A stretch of 64,000 bases of DNA from Sphingobacterium sp. CZ-UAM. GTDB taxonomy: Bacteria > Bacteroidota > Bacteroidia > Sphingobacteriales > Sphingobacteriaceae. The notes under the pieces were generated by a model that worked only from the letters and a program-made list of their open reading frames with translations, was not told the DNA's origin and searched no databases. The number at the start of each line of letters is the position of its first letter. Positions within the stretch are counted from its first letter, which is position 1. Of this stretch, positions 35,514 to 43,802 are shown piece by piece. The translations under genes and the position numbers were made by a program. Location of the stretch: positions 186,001-250,000 of the forward strand of contig NZ_MTCM01000006.1 in the NCBI RefSeq assembly GCF_002000245.1, in the 5' to 3' direction.

Positions 35514-36634
35514 TATACCTTCAACGGAATCACCATATTCCAGGTCCGTTCAAACTGATAAGACTCGGATCCATCTCCTGTAGCCGCAAAAAGATGTGTC
35601 GGTTTTCCGTTTTCAAATAGTAAAAATGGACGTTCAAAATTAGCTTGATGACTGACAGTCCCATCATTCCAGCGGATCGTCTTGGAATAGGCTTTGACCG
35701 CCTTTGACAGATGCCAATCGATTCCATCTTTCGAATAGGCATGGATGCCCCCCCCCTCTTCCCCACAGATTTTACCATAACGGTCTTTCATAATCAATTC
35801 AAAATGCCGGCCATTATGCCATACGAAAGGATCCTCTACATCATTCTCATGATTTTGATCGGTATGGAATGAAAAAATAGGCTTATTGGATAAACGAAGA
35901 TAGGGCCCAAGGAACGAATCAGCCTGTGCTGCCCCTAATAACAAGGGGGGGCGGGAGTTCGACGGTGATGATTTATAGATCAGATAAACTTTTCCATCGG
36001 GCAAAACAACTGGAGAAGGATTTGACGTAATGGAAGCATCCCACTCGCCCTTCCTCGGATTCAAAATCGGTTGATCTACGCGCTTCCAAGGCCCTGATAT
36101 CGACTTTGAATAAGCCATTCCGATGCGTTTATGCATCCAGGCTTTCTCACCCAGCCCCGATTCCCAAACATTCTCGGAATAACTAGGATTAGGCTCTTCA
36201 TAATTGTTTCCAAAATAATAAAGTACATAATAGTCGCCATTTTTAACAATACGCGGATTATGGGTTGTACAACCATCAAAATACTTTTTTCCACGAGCCG
36301 GCAAGACCACCTCGACAAATTCATAGGGCCCTTCTGGGGTATCGGAAATTGCGCGAACAACTTCGGAATTGGTTACCCAATTACCAAAGCCATATTTTTT
36401 GCTCCAACGTGATGCAAACATATGATAGCGACCATCTTCGCCCTTAATCACTGAAGGATCCCATATCCAATAATCTTCCATAGCGAATCCGCCGCCCTTT
36501 GGTGCTGGGAGCAACTTATCAATAAATGCTTCTTCATACCGATTATCCACAGCAAATCCTTGCTGCGAAAGCAGCAGCATACTCGATGCACCAAGAACAT
36601 TTTTCAGAAAGTCGCGACGGGAAGATCGTTTCAT
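35513..36634 (-). CDS. Tat-exported beta-propeller glycoside-hydrolase-like protein
   Basis: 373 residues. The N-terminus is a textbook twin-arginine signal (SRRDFLK at 5-11, then NVLGASSMLLLSQQGFAV). The mature part reads as a five-bladed beta-propeller of the GH43/GH117/GH32-like group: WIWDPSVIKGEDGRYHMFASRW near 55, THNPRIVKNGDYYVLYYFG near 125, SNPSPVVLPDGKVYLIYKS near 210 and VEDPFVWHNGRHFELIMKD near 270, each with the Asp or Asn that recurs at the active site. A glycosidase or glycan-phosphorylase function is likely; the substrate is unknown. It stands alone. Confidence 0.82.
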   Translation of the reverse strand: MKRSSRRDFLKNVLGASSMLLLSQQGFAVDNRYEEAFIDKLLPAPKGGGFAMEDYWIWDPSVIKGEDGRYHMFASRWSKKYGFGNWVTNSEVVRAISDTPEGPYEFVEVVLPARGKKYFDGCTTHNPRIVKNGDYYVLYYFGNNYEEPNPSYSENVWESGLGEKAWMHKRIGMAYSKSISGPWKRVDQPILNPRKGEWDASITSNPSPVVLPDGKVYLIYKSSPSNSRPPLLLGAAQADSFLGPYLRLSNKPIFSFHTDQNHENDVEDPFVWHNGRHFELIMKDRYGKICGEEGGGIHAYSKDGIDWHLSKAVKAYSKTIRWNDGTVSHQANFERPFLLFENGKPTHLFAATGDGSESYQFERTWNMVIPLKV

Positions 36635-36945
36635 AAGATTGATTTTTGATGATATAACATACTTTTAATTGGTGTCTGCCTTTTGATACAGCGGTTTAAA
36701 TCTCGACAACAAGATAAAAAATAACTCACTTGTTGCCAAGTTCTTTATATATTATTCCAAACACTATTTTCAAAAAAGAACTTCCATAAAAGGAAGCACA
36801 AGAAAGCCAAAGTCTGTCATTCCAAAAATTCAATGGCCCATTTAGCTTGTCAATTGTAGCTAATGTAGGATTAAACCGATCGGCGCAAAGAAGAAAAAAT
36901 GTGAATAAGCGACGAAGTTAATCCGGTCTTGGTATATTTGTGTCC
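36635..36945. other. Intergenic region between two divergent genes
   Basis: About 310 bases that must hold the promoter of the Tat-exported protein on the left and that of hemW on the right. Only the hemW -7 element is clear. I see no coding frame or repeat. Confidence 0.6.
36933..36940 (+). promoter_or_regulatory. -7 element of hemW, 5 bases from the ATG
   Basis: TATATTTG matches TAnnTTTG exactly. The ATG at 36946 follows after 5 bases, and the in-frame GTG at 36940 overlaps the element, so the ATG is the more likely start. Confidence 0.6.
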
Positions 36946-38076
36946 ATGATTTACATCCATATCCCATTTTGCAAACAGGCTTGTCATTATTGTGACTTTC
37001 ATTTCAGTACTTCACTGCAATACAAAACTGAAATGGTCGATGCCCTGTTGCGAGAAATCGAACTTCGATCTTCTTATCTGGAAGACCGAAAAGTTGAGTC
37101 CATCTATTTTGGTGGTGGGACGCCCTCCCTCTTGGAAGCGGATGAAATCGCTAGGATTATTGACGCTGTTGCCAAACAATTTGACATAAGCAACCAGGCC
37201 GAAATTACACTGGAAGCAAATCCAGATGACCTGAACGCTGCAAAAGTAAATGCATTAAGGTCATCAACTCCCATAAATAGGTTCAGTATAGGGATACAGT
37301 CCTTTTTTGAGGAAGATCTGAAATGGATGAATCGGGCCCACACCAGACAGGAAGCATCTGCAGCAATCATGCGTGTACAGGATGCAGGATTTGAGAATAT
37401 CACCTGTGATCTTATTTATGGCTACCCCCTGTTGACCGATGAAAAATGGCGCTACAATATGCAACAACTGATCGATTTTGCAGTCCCCCATATCTCTTCT
37501 TACTCCATGACCGTGGAAGCCAAAACAGCACTGGATCATTTCATTAAGAAGGGCACGAGTCCTGCTATTGATTCAGATCAGGCTGCCGATCAGATGGACC
37601 TGCTGATCGAAACATTGAAAAAGGCGGGCTATGAACAATATGAAATTTCCAATTTCGCGAAAAATGGTTTATATGCGCGCCACAACACCAATTATTGGAA
37701 AGGTAAGCATTATCTTGGAATCGGCCCTTCAGCCCATTCATTCAATGGTCATTCCAGATCCTGGAATATCGCTAATAACGCCAAGTATATCGGCTCGATA
37801 CAAACAAACCAGCTTCCACTGGAAATCGAGCATCTATCTGTGCGTGATCAGATTAATGAGTGTATCATGACCTCACTGCGTACGATGTGGGGACTTGATC
37901 TTGAACAACTAGAAAAGAAATTTGACTACAGTGTTAAGAGCAAAATAATGGAAGATGCCTTGCCATTTCTCGAACAACAGCAATTAATTTTAGACGATAA
38001 CAAATTAAGATTAACAGATACTGGCAAACTAATGGCCGATCATATCATGTCCGAATTATTTATCATTGAAAATTAG
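36946..38076 (+). CDS. hemW: Radical-SAM heme chaperone HemW-like protein
   Basis: HemW-type proteins resemble coproporphyrinogen III oxidase HemN but bind and insert heme rather than oxidise the porphyrin. From the ATG at 36946 the protein has 376 residues and starts MIYIHIPFC. The radical-SAM cluster motif CKQACHYCDF has the CxxxCxxC spacing; GGGTPSLLEADE and 'TLEANPDDL' follow. The extra N-terminal Cys characteristic of true HemN is absent, which favours HemW. Heme binding is inferred from the family. Confidence 0.92.
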   Translation: MIYIHIPFCKQACHYCDFHFSTSLQYKTEMVDALLREIELRSSYLEDRKVESIYFGGGTPSLLEADEIARIIDAVAKQFDISNQAEITLEANPDDLNAAKVNALRSSTPINRFSIGIQSFFEEDLKWMNRAHTRQEASAAIMRVQDAGFENITCDLIYGYPLLTDEKWRYNMQQLIDFAVPHISSYSMTVEAKTALDHFIKKGTSPAIDSDQAADQMDLLIETLKKAGYEQYEISNFAKNGLYARHNTNYWKGKHYLGIGPSAHSFNGHSRSWNIANNAKYIGSIQTNQLPLEIEHLSVRDQINECIMTSLRTMWGLDLEQLEKKFDYSVKSKIMEDALPFLEQQQLILDDNKLRLTDTGKLMADHIMSELFIIEN

Positions 38077-38181
38077 CAACAAAAAAAGCTAAAAATTTAC
38101 CAAAACAACAATAAATACCCTGTTTTTGTTTTGATAATTACGAAAATGAAAATCAAGTCTAATTTTTAGCGCTGTTTATCC

Positions 38182-38189
38182 TATGTTTG
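38182..38189 (+). promoter_or_regulatory. -7 element of the GAPDH gene
   Basis: TATGTTTG matches TAnnTTTG exactly, 24 bases before the ATG. Confidence 0.55.
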
Positions 38190-38213
38190 CAACATAATCT
38201 ATTATAAAATATT

Positions 38214-39662
38214 ATGTTACATAGACCTTCTTTTGATGCAGAAATCAAAAGTTACAGAGAACAGCAAAATGCAGCTGTTGAACTGATTCAAATCATTAGC
38301 AATCTGTGGTATAATCAGGCTGTTGAACTCATCCTTTTCAGAGAACAGCTTGTTGATGAAAAAGTGAGCGTGATTCTCAATCACCTCCGCGAAACTACTA
38401 TCCTTACTGGCAATACAATGACCATATTTGATCTATTAGCTGTTGCCCGTGTACTGGAAAAATCAGCTTTAGCTCCTGCTCGAATTGATATTGGTCAACT
38501 TGCGGCTAAAGTCACCAACCGACAGATCAATTCGGAGGATTTGTCTTCTTTTATTCTCAATGAATTACAGGGAATCGCGGAATGGCAGGAATTAACACCC
38601 CGCGATGTTGTGCTCTATGGCTTCGGTCGTATTGGTCGCCTACTGGCACGCGAACTCATTAATAAATCGGGTTCTGGCAAGCAACTTCGGCTACGGGCAA
38701 TAGTCACCAGGGACCCCAATGATGCCAAATCATTGTTAAAAAGAGCTGCTCTTCTGAAAAGCGATTCTATACATGGGGAATTTGAGGGTGAAGTGTATAC
38801 AGACCCTGAAAAAAATGCGCTGATTATTAATGGTATCACAGTCAACGTTATCTCTGCTAAGCAACCTGAAGATATTGATTATACAACATACGGTATCAAT
38901 AATGCATTGGTGATCGATAATACAGGAGCCTTTCGTGATGAAAAAGAACTTGCACGCCATTTAGTTTCTAAAGGCGCTTCGCAAGTCTTGTTAACGGCAC
39001 CTGGCAAAGGCGTACCCAACATTGTTTACGGTGTAAACGAAAGCACGATAGATCTGGAAAAACAGGCTATTTTTTCCGCGGCATCCTGTACCACAAATGC
39101 TATTGCGCCAGTTTTGGCCGTTCTCGAAGAGAAAATAGGTATCCTGAAAGGTCATATAGAAACCATACATTCCTATACAAATGACCAAAACCTGGTGGAT
39201 AATATGCATAAAAAATCCAGAAGAGGTCGTGCTGCAGCTCTTAATATGGTCATTACCGAAACCGGCGCTGGAAGTGCTGTTTCAAAAGTCCTCCCAACTT
39301 TAACTGGCAAGCTCACCTCCAATGCCATCCGCGTACCAGTACCGAATGGATCGTTAGCCATATTAAATTTAGAACTGACCTCAGCCACATCTTTGGAACA
39401 AATAAACACAATTTTAAAAACGAGTGCATTGGAAGGAAATCTTGTCGAACAGATTAAATTCTCCAGCAATGATGAGCTTGTATCGACCGATATTATAGGT
39501 ACCACAGCTGCCGCTGTTGTTGATGGCCCCGCAACCATTGTTTCGGCTGATGGCAAAAATATTGTACTGTACGTATGGTATGATAATGAGTATGGCTATT
39601 CCCATCAGGTCATGCGTTTATCGCGGCATATTGCAGGTGTAAGAAGATACACGTACTATTAA
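38214..39662 (+). CDS. Glyceraldehyde-3-phosphate dehydrogenase, long form
   Basis: NAD(P)-dependent oxidation of glyceraldehyde 3-phosphate. The 482-residue protein is about 150 longer than ordinary GAPDH. The enzyme domain starts near 130 with the Rossmann motif YGFGRIGR (Gly136-Gly141) and has the catalytic Cys292 in SAASCTTNAIAP, then 'TIHSYTNDQN' and 'YDNEYGYSHQVMR' at the end. The N-terminal 125 residues (RPSFDAEIKSYREQQNAAVELIQIISNLWYNQAVELILFREQLVDE...) are all helical and not part of the normal fold. Similar long GAPDHs occur in Bacteroidota. Cofactor and direction are not decided by the sequence. Confidence 0.93.
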   Translation: MLHRPSFDAEIKSYREQQNAAVELIQIISNLWYNQAVELILFREQLVDEKVSVILNHLRETTILTGNTMTIFDLLAVARVLEKSALAPARIDIGQLAAKVTNRQINSEDLSSFILNELQGIAEWQELTPRDVVLYGFGRIGRLLARELINKSGSGKQLRLRAIVTRDPNDAKSLLKRAALLKSDSIHGEFEGEVYTDPEKNALIINGITVNVISAKQPEDIDYTTYGINNALVIDNTGAFRDEKELARHLVSKGASQVLLTAPGKGVPNIVYGVNESTIDLEKQAIFSAASCTTNAIAPVLAVLEEKIGILKGHIETIHSYTNDQNLVDNMHKKSRRGRAAALNMVITETGAGSAVSKVLPTLTGKLTSNAIRVPVPNGSLAILNLELTSATSLEQINTILKTSALEGNLVEQIKFSSNDELVSTDIIGTTAAAVVDGPATIVSADGKNIVLYVWYDNEYGYSHQVMRLSRHIAGVRRYTYY

Positions 39663-39679
39663 AATCCAATTTTCAATAT

Positions 39680-39720
39680 AAAATAGGGTATCCAAAATCA
39701 ACGGAGCCCTATTTTTCTTT
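39680..39720 (+). terminator. Terminator after the GAPDH gene
   Basis: A 9-bp stem (aaaataggg at 39680-39688, ccctatttt at 39707-39715) with an 18-base loop, followed by T-rich sequence. Confidence 0.6.
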
Positions 39721-39811
39721 ACTTTCGCTGGTCTACGCTTAGTGGCTCTTTTTTGGCTCTTCGCCGCTTGGTTAGTTTGCTTTTACCTTTGGAGCAGCTT
39801 TCTTCATATTT

Positions 39812-41050
39812 TTATAAATTGGCATTCTTCAAGTATTTCATGATAATGGGTGTCGCCCCTGCTTTCTGCTGTACATATTGGCGTGCGGATTTCGCTGCTT
39901 CCACGCGTTTGTATTGATCCTGCAATTGTTCAAATACAGCGGCAAGCCCCTCGCCGTTAGAAAAGGAGAAACCTCCCCCTTGTTCAATCAGATCTTTCGC
40001 TTCCTGAAATTTCTTAAAATTAGGCCCAAACAGTACCGGCATTCCATAAGTCGCTGCTTCCAATGTATTATGTATCCCCACACCAAATCCACCGCCGATA
40101 TAGGCCACCTGACCATAACCGTACAAAGAAGACAGCAAGCCGATATTGTCTATGATCAATACCTTTCCTTCCGTTAAAGTAGCCGTATCATATTCTTTCA
40201 TTTTTGAAAAACGAAGGGCTGCAGGCCATAGATTTAATATACTGACAATATGGCCCTCATCGATCTCGTGCGGCGCTAAGATCAGCTTATATTCTTGAAA
40301 CCGTTGGAATAGCTCTTTCAATAATTTCTCATCCTCAGGCCAGGTGCTTCCTGCCACCAAAACAGGAGCAGTACCTACAAAATCCGCTATTAACGGTATG
40401 TCTTTCCGATTCTTAGGTAAGTCAATTACACGATCAAAACGTGTGTCACCCGCCAATCCCGCATTCCGAATTCCATATTCTTTCAATAAACGCACACTTT
40501 CCTCGTTCTGTACAAAGAAATAAGTTACGAAACCCAGAATCTTAAGAAAAAAAGTACCATAAGCCTGAAAGAAAATCTGTTCCGGTCTAAAAATCGCCGA
40601 AACAAGAAATAATGGAATAGACCTGCTGTGTAAGCCTTCAAAATAATAATACCAATATTCATATTTTGTGAAGACTGCAAATGAAGGATTGATCAGGTCT
40701 AAAAACAGCCGTGCATTCTGAGACGTGTCATAAGGTAAATAGAAAACATGATCCGCCAGATTAGTATTCTTTCTTATTTCGTAGCCTGAAGGTGAATAAA
40801 ATGTTACAATTATTTTATGGTCCAAATAATTATTTTTTACGGCCTCCAAAACAGGTCTGCCCTGCTCAAATTCCCCTAGGGAAGCGAAGTGAAACCAGAT
40901 ATGTTTTTGGCTGGAATCAACCGTTTGTTTCATCCGTGAATACCAGTCTTTTCGTCCTGTCACCATGAGCCGCGCCTTGGCATGAAAAGGGGCCAAAATA
41001 CGCAGTAAGAGTCCATAAAGAAAGATTCCAATTGAATAAAGCAAACGCAT
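39812..41050 (-). CDS. waaA: 3-deoxy-D-manno-octulosonic acid (Kdo) transferase
   Basis: Inner-membrane-associated GT-B glycosyltransferase that adds Kdo to lipid A precursor. The 412-residue protein has the N-terminal membrane anchor (LYSIGIFLYGLLLRILAPF), the conserved segment HFASLGEFEQGRPVLEA near 52, VSAIFRPEQ, ILAPHEIDEGHI near 258 and YIGGGFGVGIHNTLEAATYGMPVLFGPNFKKFQEA near 320. A -7 element (TATCTTTG) lies 27 bases upstream. It is divergent from the nucleotide-sugar epimerase genes. Confidence 0.95.
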   Translation of the reverse strand: MRLLYSIGIFLYGLLLRILAPFHAKARLMVTGRKDWYSRMKQTVDSSQKHIWFHFASLGEFEQGRPVLEAVKNNYLDHKIIVTFYSPSGYEIRKNTNLADHVFYLPYDTSQNARLFLDLINPSFAVFTKYEYWYYYFEGLHSRSIPLFLVSAIFRPEQIFFQAYGTFFLKILGFVTYFFVQNEESVRLLKEYGIRNAGLAGDTRFDRVIDLPKNRKDIPLIADFVGTAPVLVAGSTWPEDEKLLKELFQRFQEYKLILAPHEIDEGHIVSILNLWPAALRFSKMKEYDTATLTEGKVLIIDNIGLLSSLYGYGQVAYIGGGFGVGIHNTLEAATYGMPVLFGPNFKKFQEAKDLIEQGGGFSFSNGEGLAAVFEQLQDQYKRVEAAKSARQYVQQKAGATPIIMKYLKNANL

Positions 41051-41076
41051 GTTGTTAAAATAATGTTTATCTTAGT

Positions 41077-41084
41077 CAAAGATA
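41077..41084 (-). promoter_or_regulatory. -7 element of waaA
   Basis: TATCTTTG on the minus strand matches TAnnTTTG exactly, 26 bases before the ATG. Confidence 0.55.
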
Positions 41085-41116
41085 TCAAACCCATTTCATT
41101 AATAAGGAAGCATTGA

Positions 41117-42109
41117 GTGGAAAATAAACATCGCAAACGGATTTTGATCACTGGAGCAGCAGGCTTCCTTGGTTCCCACCTTTGCGATCGCTTTATTGCC
41201 GAAGACTACGATGTTATCGGGATGGATAACCTGATCACGGGCGACCTACAGAATATCGCACATTTGTTCAAGCTGGAGAATTTCGATTTTTATCATCACG
41301 ATGTTTCAAAGTTTGTCCATATTCCGGGACATTTGGATTACATTCTCCATTTCGCTTCTCCTGCAAGTCCTGTAGATTATCTTAAAATTCCGATTCAAAC
41401 CCTCAAAGTTGGCTCACTGGGCACCCACAATCTCCTTGGTCTGGCAAGGGCCAAACAGGCCCGGATCTTAGTCGCATCCACTTCAGAAGTCTATGGCGAC
41501 CCCTTGGTATCGCCACAATCAGAAGATTATTGGGGCAATGTCAATCCTGTCGGCCCCAGAGGGGTATACGATGAAGCCAAAAGATTTCAGGAGGCCATTA
41601 CGATGGCCTACCATAATGCCCATGGACTTGATACACGTATTGTCAGAATATTCAATACTTTCGGCTCGAGAATGCGCCTCAATGACGGTCGTGCCATCCC
41701 TACTTTTATAGCCCAAGCTATTCGTGGCGAAGACATTACGCTGTTTGGTGATGGCTCACAGACGCGGTCATTCTGTTATATTGATGATCAGATCGAAGGG
41801 ATCTATAGATTATTGCATTCTGATTGTATACAACCGATAAACATAGGCAACCCCGATGAAATATCGCTCTTACAGCTGGCACAGGAGATTGTCGAACTAA
41901 CGGGCAGCTCCAGCAAGATCAGCCATAAACCCCTGCCGGTGGACGATCCCAAACAGCGGAAACCGGATATTGGCCTGGCGAAGGCAAAATTAAATTGGCA
42001 GCCCAAAATAGATCGAAAATTAGGCTTAGAAAAAACCATCGATTTTTACAGAAAGGTTCCTTTGGAAACCTTATCACATAAAGACTTTACATACTATAAT
42101 CAAAAATAA
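41117..42109 (+). CDS. UDP-glucuronate decarboxylase-like epimerase
   Basis: Short-chain dehydrogenase of the extended type, 330 residues, starting at a GTG. It has the NAD-binding GAAGFLGSHL near 13-22, TSEVYGD near 122-128 and the catalytic Tyr in YDEAKR near 150 (YxxxK). 'DDPKQRKPDIGLAK' and the 'HFASPASPVDY' segment are typical of UDP-xylose synthase, so it probably converts UDP-GlcA to UDP-xylose for glycan synthesis. Its TAA overlaps the galE ATG by one base, so the two genes are coupled. Confidence 0.9.
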   Translation: MENKHRKRILITGAAGFLGSHLCDRFIAEDYDVIGMDNLITGDLQNIAHLFKLENFDFYHHDVSKFVHIPGHLDYILHFASPASPVDYLKIPIQTLKVGSLGTHNLLGLARAKQARILVASTSEVYGDPLVSPQSEDYWGNVNPVGPRGVYDEAKRFQEAITMAYHNAHGLDTRIVRIFNTFGSRMRLNDGRAIPTFIAQAIRGEDITLFGDGSQTRSFCYIDDQIEGIYRLLHSDCIQPINIGNPDEISLLQLAQEIVELTGSSSKISHKPLPVDDPKQRKPDIGLAKAKLNWQPKIDRKLGLEKTIDFYRKVPLETLSHKDFTYYNQK

Positions 42110-43140
42110 TGAGCAAAAAAATATTAGTCACAGGCGGAACAGGCTATATTGGTTCTCACACCGTTGTCGAACTACATCAGGCAGGATATACTCCTGTAAT
42201 CATTGATGATCTTTCCAATTCAAATATCAAGATCTTGGATCAGATCGAGAAGATCATTGGTATTAAACCCGAATTTCATCAATTCGATCTTTGTGATGCC
42301 AATAAAGTAAATGAATTTGTAAAAAATAACAGCGGTATATCTGGGATTATTCATTTTGCGGCATCTAAAGCGGTAGGCGAATCCGTTCAAAACCCTTTAA
42401 AATACTACCACAATAATTTCTTCTCCCTGATCAACATCCTGGAGTCCTATCGGAACAAACCAATTAATTTTGTATTCTCTTCAAGCTGTACAGTATACGG
42501 CGAACCGGATACTCTTCCTGTTAATGAAAGCGCTCCTGTAAAAAAAGCGACTTCACCTTATGGCAATACAAAACAGATTGCTGAAGAGATTCTTGAAGAA
42601 ACAGCCGCTGCGTACGATAACTATAACATTATCGCCCTACGTTACTTCAATCCAGTAGGTGCGCATGAGTCTGCCCTGATTGGCGAATTGCCGAATGGTG
42701 TACCTCAAAACTTACTTCCTTTCATTACGCAAACGGCTATCGGTAAAAGAGAAAAATTAACGGTATTTGGGGACGATTATGATACACCTGATGGTTCTTG
42801 TGTACGTGATTATATTCATGTGGTCGATTTAGCAAAAGCCCACGTCGCTGCAATCAAATTATTGGAAAAAGGAAATCCGAATGGCCAATACGACGTATTC
42901 AATGTAGGCACCGGCAACGGCTACTCTGTACTTGAAGCCATCAAAGCATTTGAGAAAGCCTCTGGTCAAAAATTGAATTATGAAATTGGCCCCCGTCGGG
43001 ATGGTGATATCATCAAGGTATATGGGGATGTAACGAAATCGGCCAATCAATTGCACTGGAAAGCTGCACTGGGTATCGATGAGATGATGGCCTCCGCATG
43101 GGCATGGGAAAAAAATCTAAAAGAAAATCCGTTGGATTAG
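42109..43140 (+). CDS. galE: UDP-glucose 4-epimerase
   Basis: Interconverts UDP-glucose and UDP-galactose. In 343 residues it has GGTGYIGSHTVVEL near 8-21, the catalytic SSSCTVYG near 122 and YGNTKQ (Tyr near 149), plus 'RYFNPVGAHESALIGE' near 178 and 'SCVRDYIHVVDLAKAH' near 228. It completes a two-gene unit with the UDP-glucuronate decarboxylase-like gene and is followed by a terminator. Confidence 0.96.
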   Translation: MSKKILVTGGTGYIGSHTVVELHQAGYTPVIIDDLSNSNIKILDQIEKIIGIKPEFHQFDLCDANKVNEFVKNNSGISGIIHFAASKAVGESVQNPLKYYHNNFFSLINILESYRNKPINFVFSSSCTVYGEPDTLPVNESAPVKKATSPYGNTKQIAEEILEETAAAYDNYNIIALRYFNPVGAHESALIGELPNGVPQNLLPFITQTAIGKREKLTVFGDDYDTPDGSCVRDYIHVVDLAKAHVAAIKLLEKGNPNGQYDVFNVGTGNGYSVLEAIKAFEKASGQKLNYEIGPRRDGDIIKVYGDVTKSANQLHWKAALGIDEMMASAWAWEKNLKENPLD

Positions 43141-43168
43141 ATAGAAGCCCATTGAGCTCTACACTTAT

Positions 43169-43205
43169 TATGACCGTCCAGGGAACTGAGACGGTCATAT
43201 TTTTG
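43169..43205 (+). terminator. galE terminator
   Basis: A 10-bp stem (tatgaccgtc at 43169-43178, gacggtcata at 43190-43199) with an 11-base loop, followed by a T-run; it begins 29 bases after the galE stop. Confidence 0.85.
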
Positions 43206-43430
43206 GCAGTAGTGAATTGGATTGTCTACATCCTTTCTCTTTTTGCAAAAGCTACACCTTGTTTGTGACGAAACAAATCTAGGTAAAATCGGATTATCTT
43301 TGTTAGCATACCTACACAAAGAACCGCGAGGTATTTGATAAATCCATTATCATTGATCCTTCATTAAAGCTAAATAACAATTGCAAGTCTTGCAATTTTC
43401 TTCGCCCTTTCTTGTAAACAGCTTATGGAC

Positions 43431-43601
43431 AAGTTCGGCCCAAGTTCGCCCTCCTCCCAACTTGTAAAAAACGTGCAGGCACAGTGCAAGCACTGTAAAA
43501 GGTGGACTCAAGGTGGATTCAAAGTACACTCAATCTGCTTGCAGTACAAAGTTGGTAATAACATGGTACGAAGTTGGTAATAACATGGTACGAAGTTGGT
43601 C
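43431..43601. repeat. Degenerate tandem array with an 11-bp period
   Basis: About 15 consecutive 11-bp units keep the same phase. Clear pairs are aagttcggccc/aagttcgccct (43431, 43442), gcaggcacagt/gcaagcactgt (43475, 43486), and tcaaggtggat/tcaaagtacac. The right end has two perfect 22-bp units (two 11-mers each) at 43549-43570 and 43571-43592, plus a partial third. The period equals about one helical turn and is not a multiple of three, so it is not a protein repeat. Confidence 0.75.
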
Positions 43602-43802
43602 CCCAGCAAAGGGCACTAATGGTCGAACATATCAGGAAAGAAAAAGGTATAACTTAAATTAATTGAGTACGATATTGTCTAAACCAGATGGGCTGCTTGA
43701 TTCAAAAAAGTAACAGAAATACACTATAAAGAGCTTGATAAAGGAGTAATTATTCTTCAGCGATTCATTGGAGGTTTTATCAAGCTGTTTCGGAATGAAT
43801 GA

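Larger units (their letters stand above)
43141..43802. other. Intergenic region between convergent genes with a repeat array
   Basis: 662 bases between the galE end and the end of the leftward TPR/LuxR gene. It holds the galE terminator and an 11-bp-period array (43431-43601). No coding frame is convincing. A gap this long between converging genes needs no promoters, which makes the repeats unusual. Confidence 0.75.

Noticed and set aside
43549..43600. 22-bp repeats as a CRISPR array
   Set aside because: There are only two and a partial copies without spacers between them, and no cas genes are in the window.
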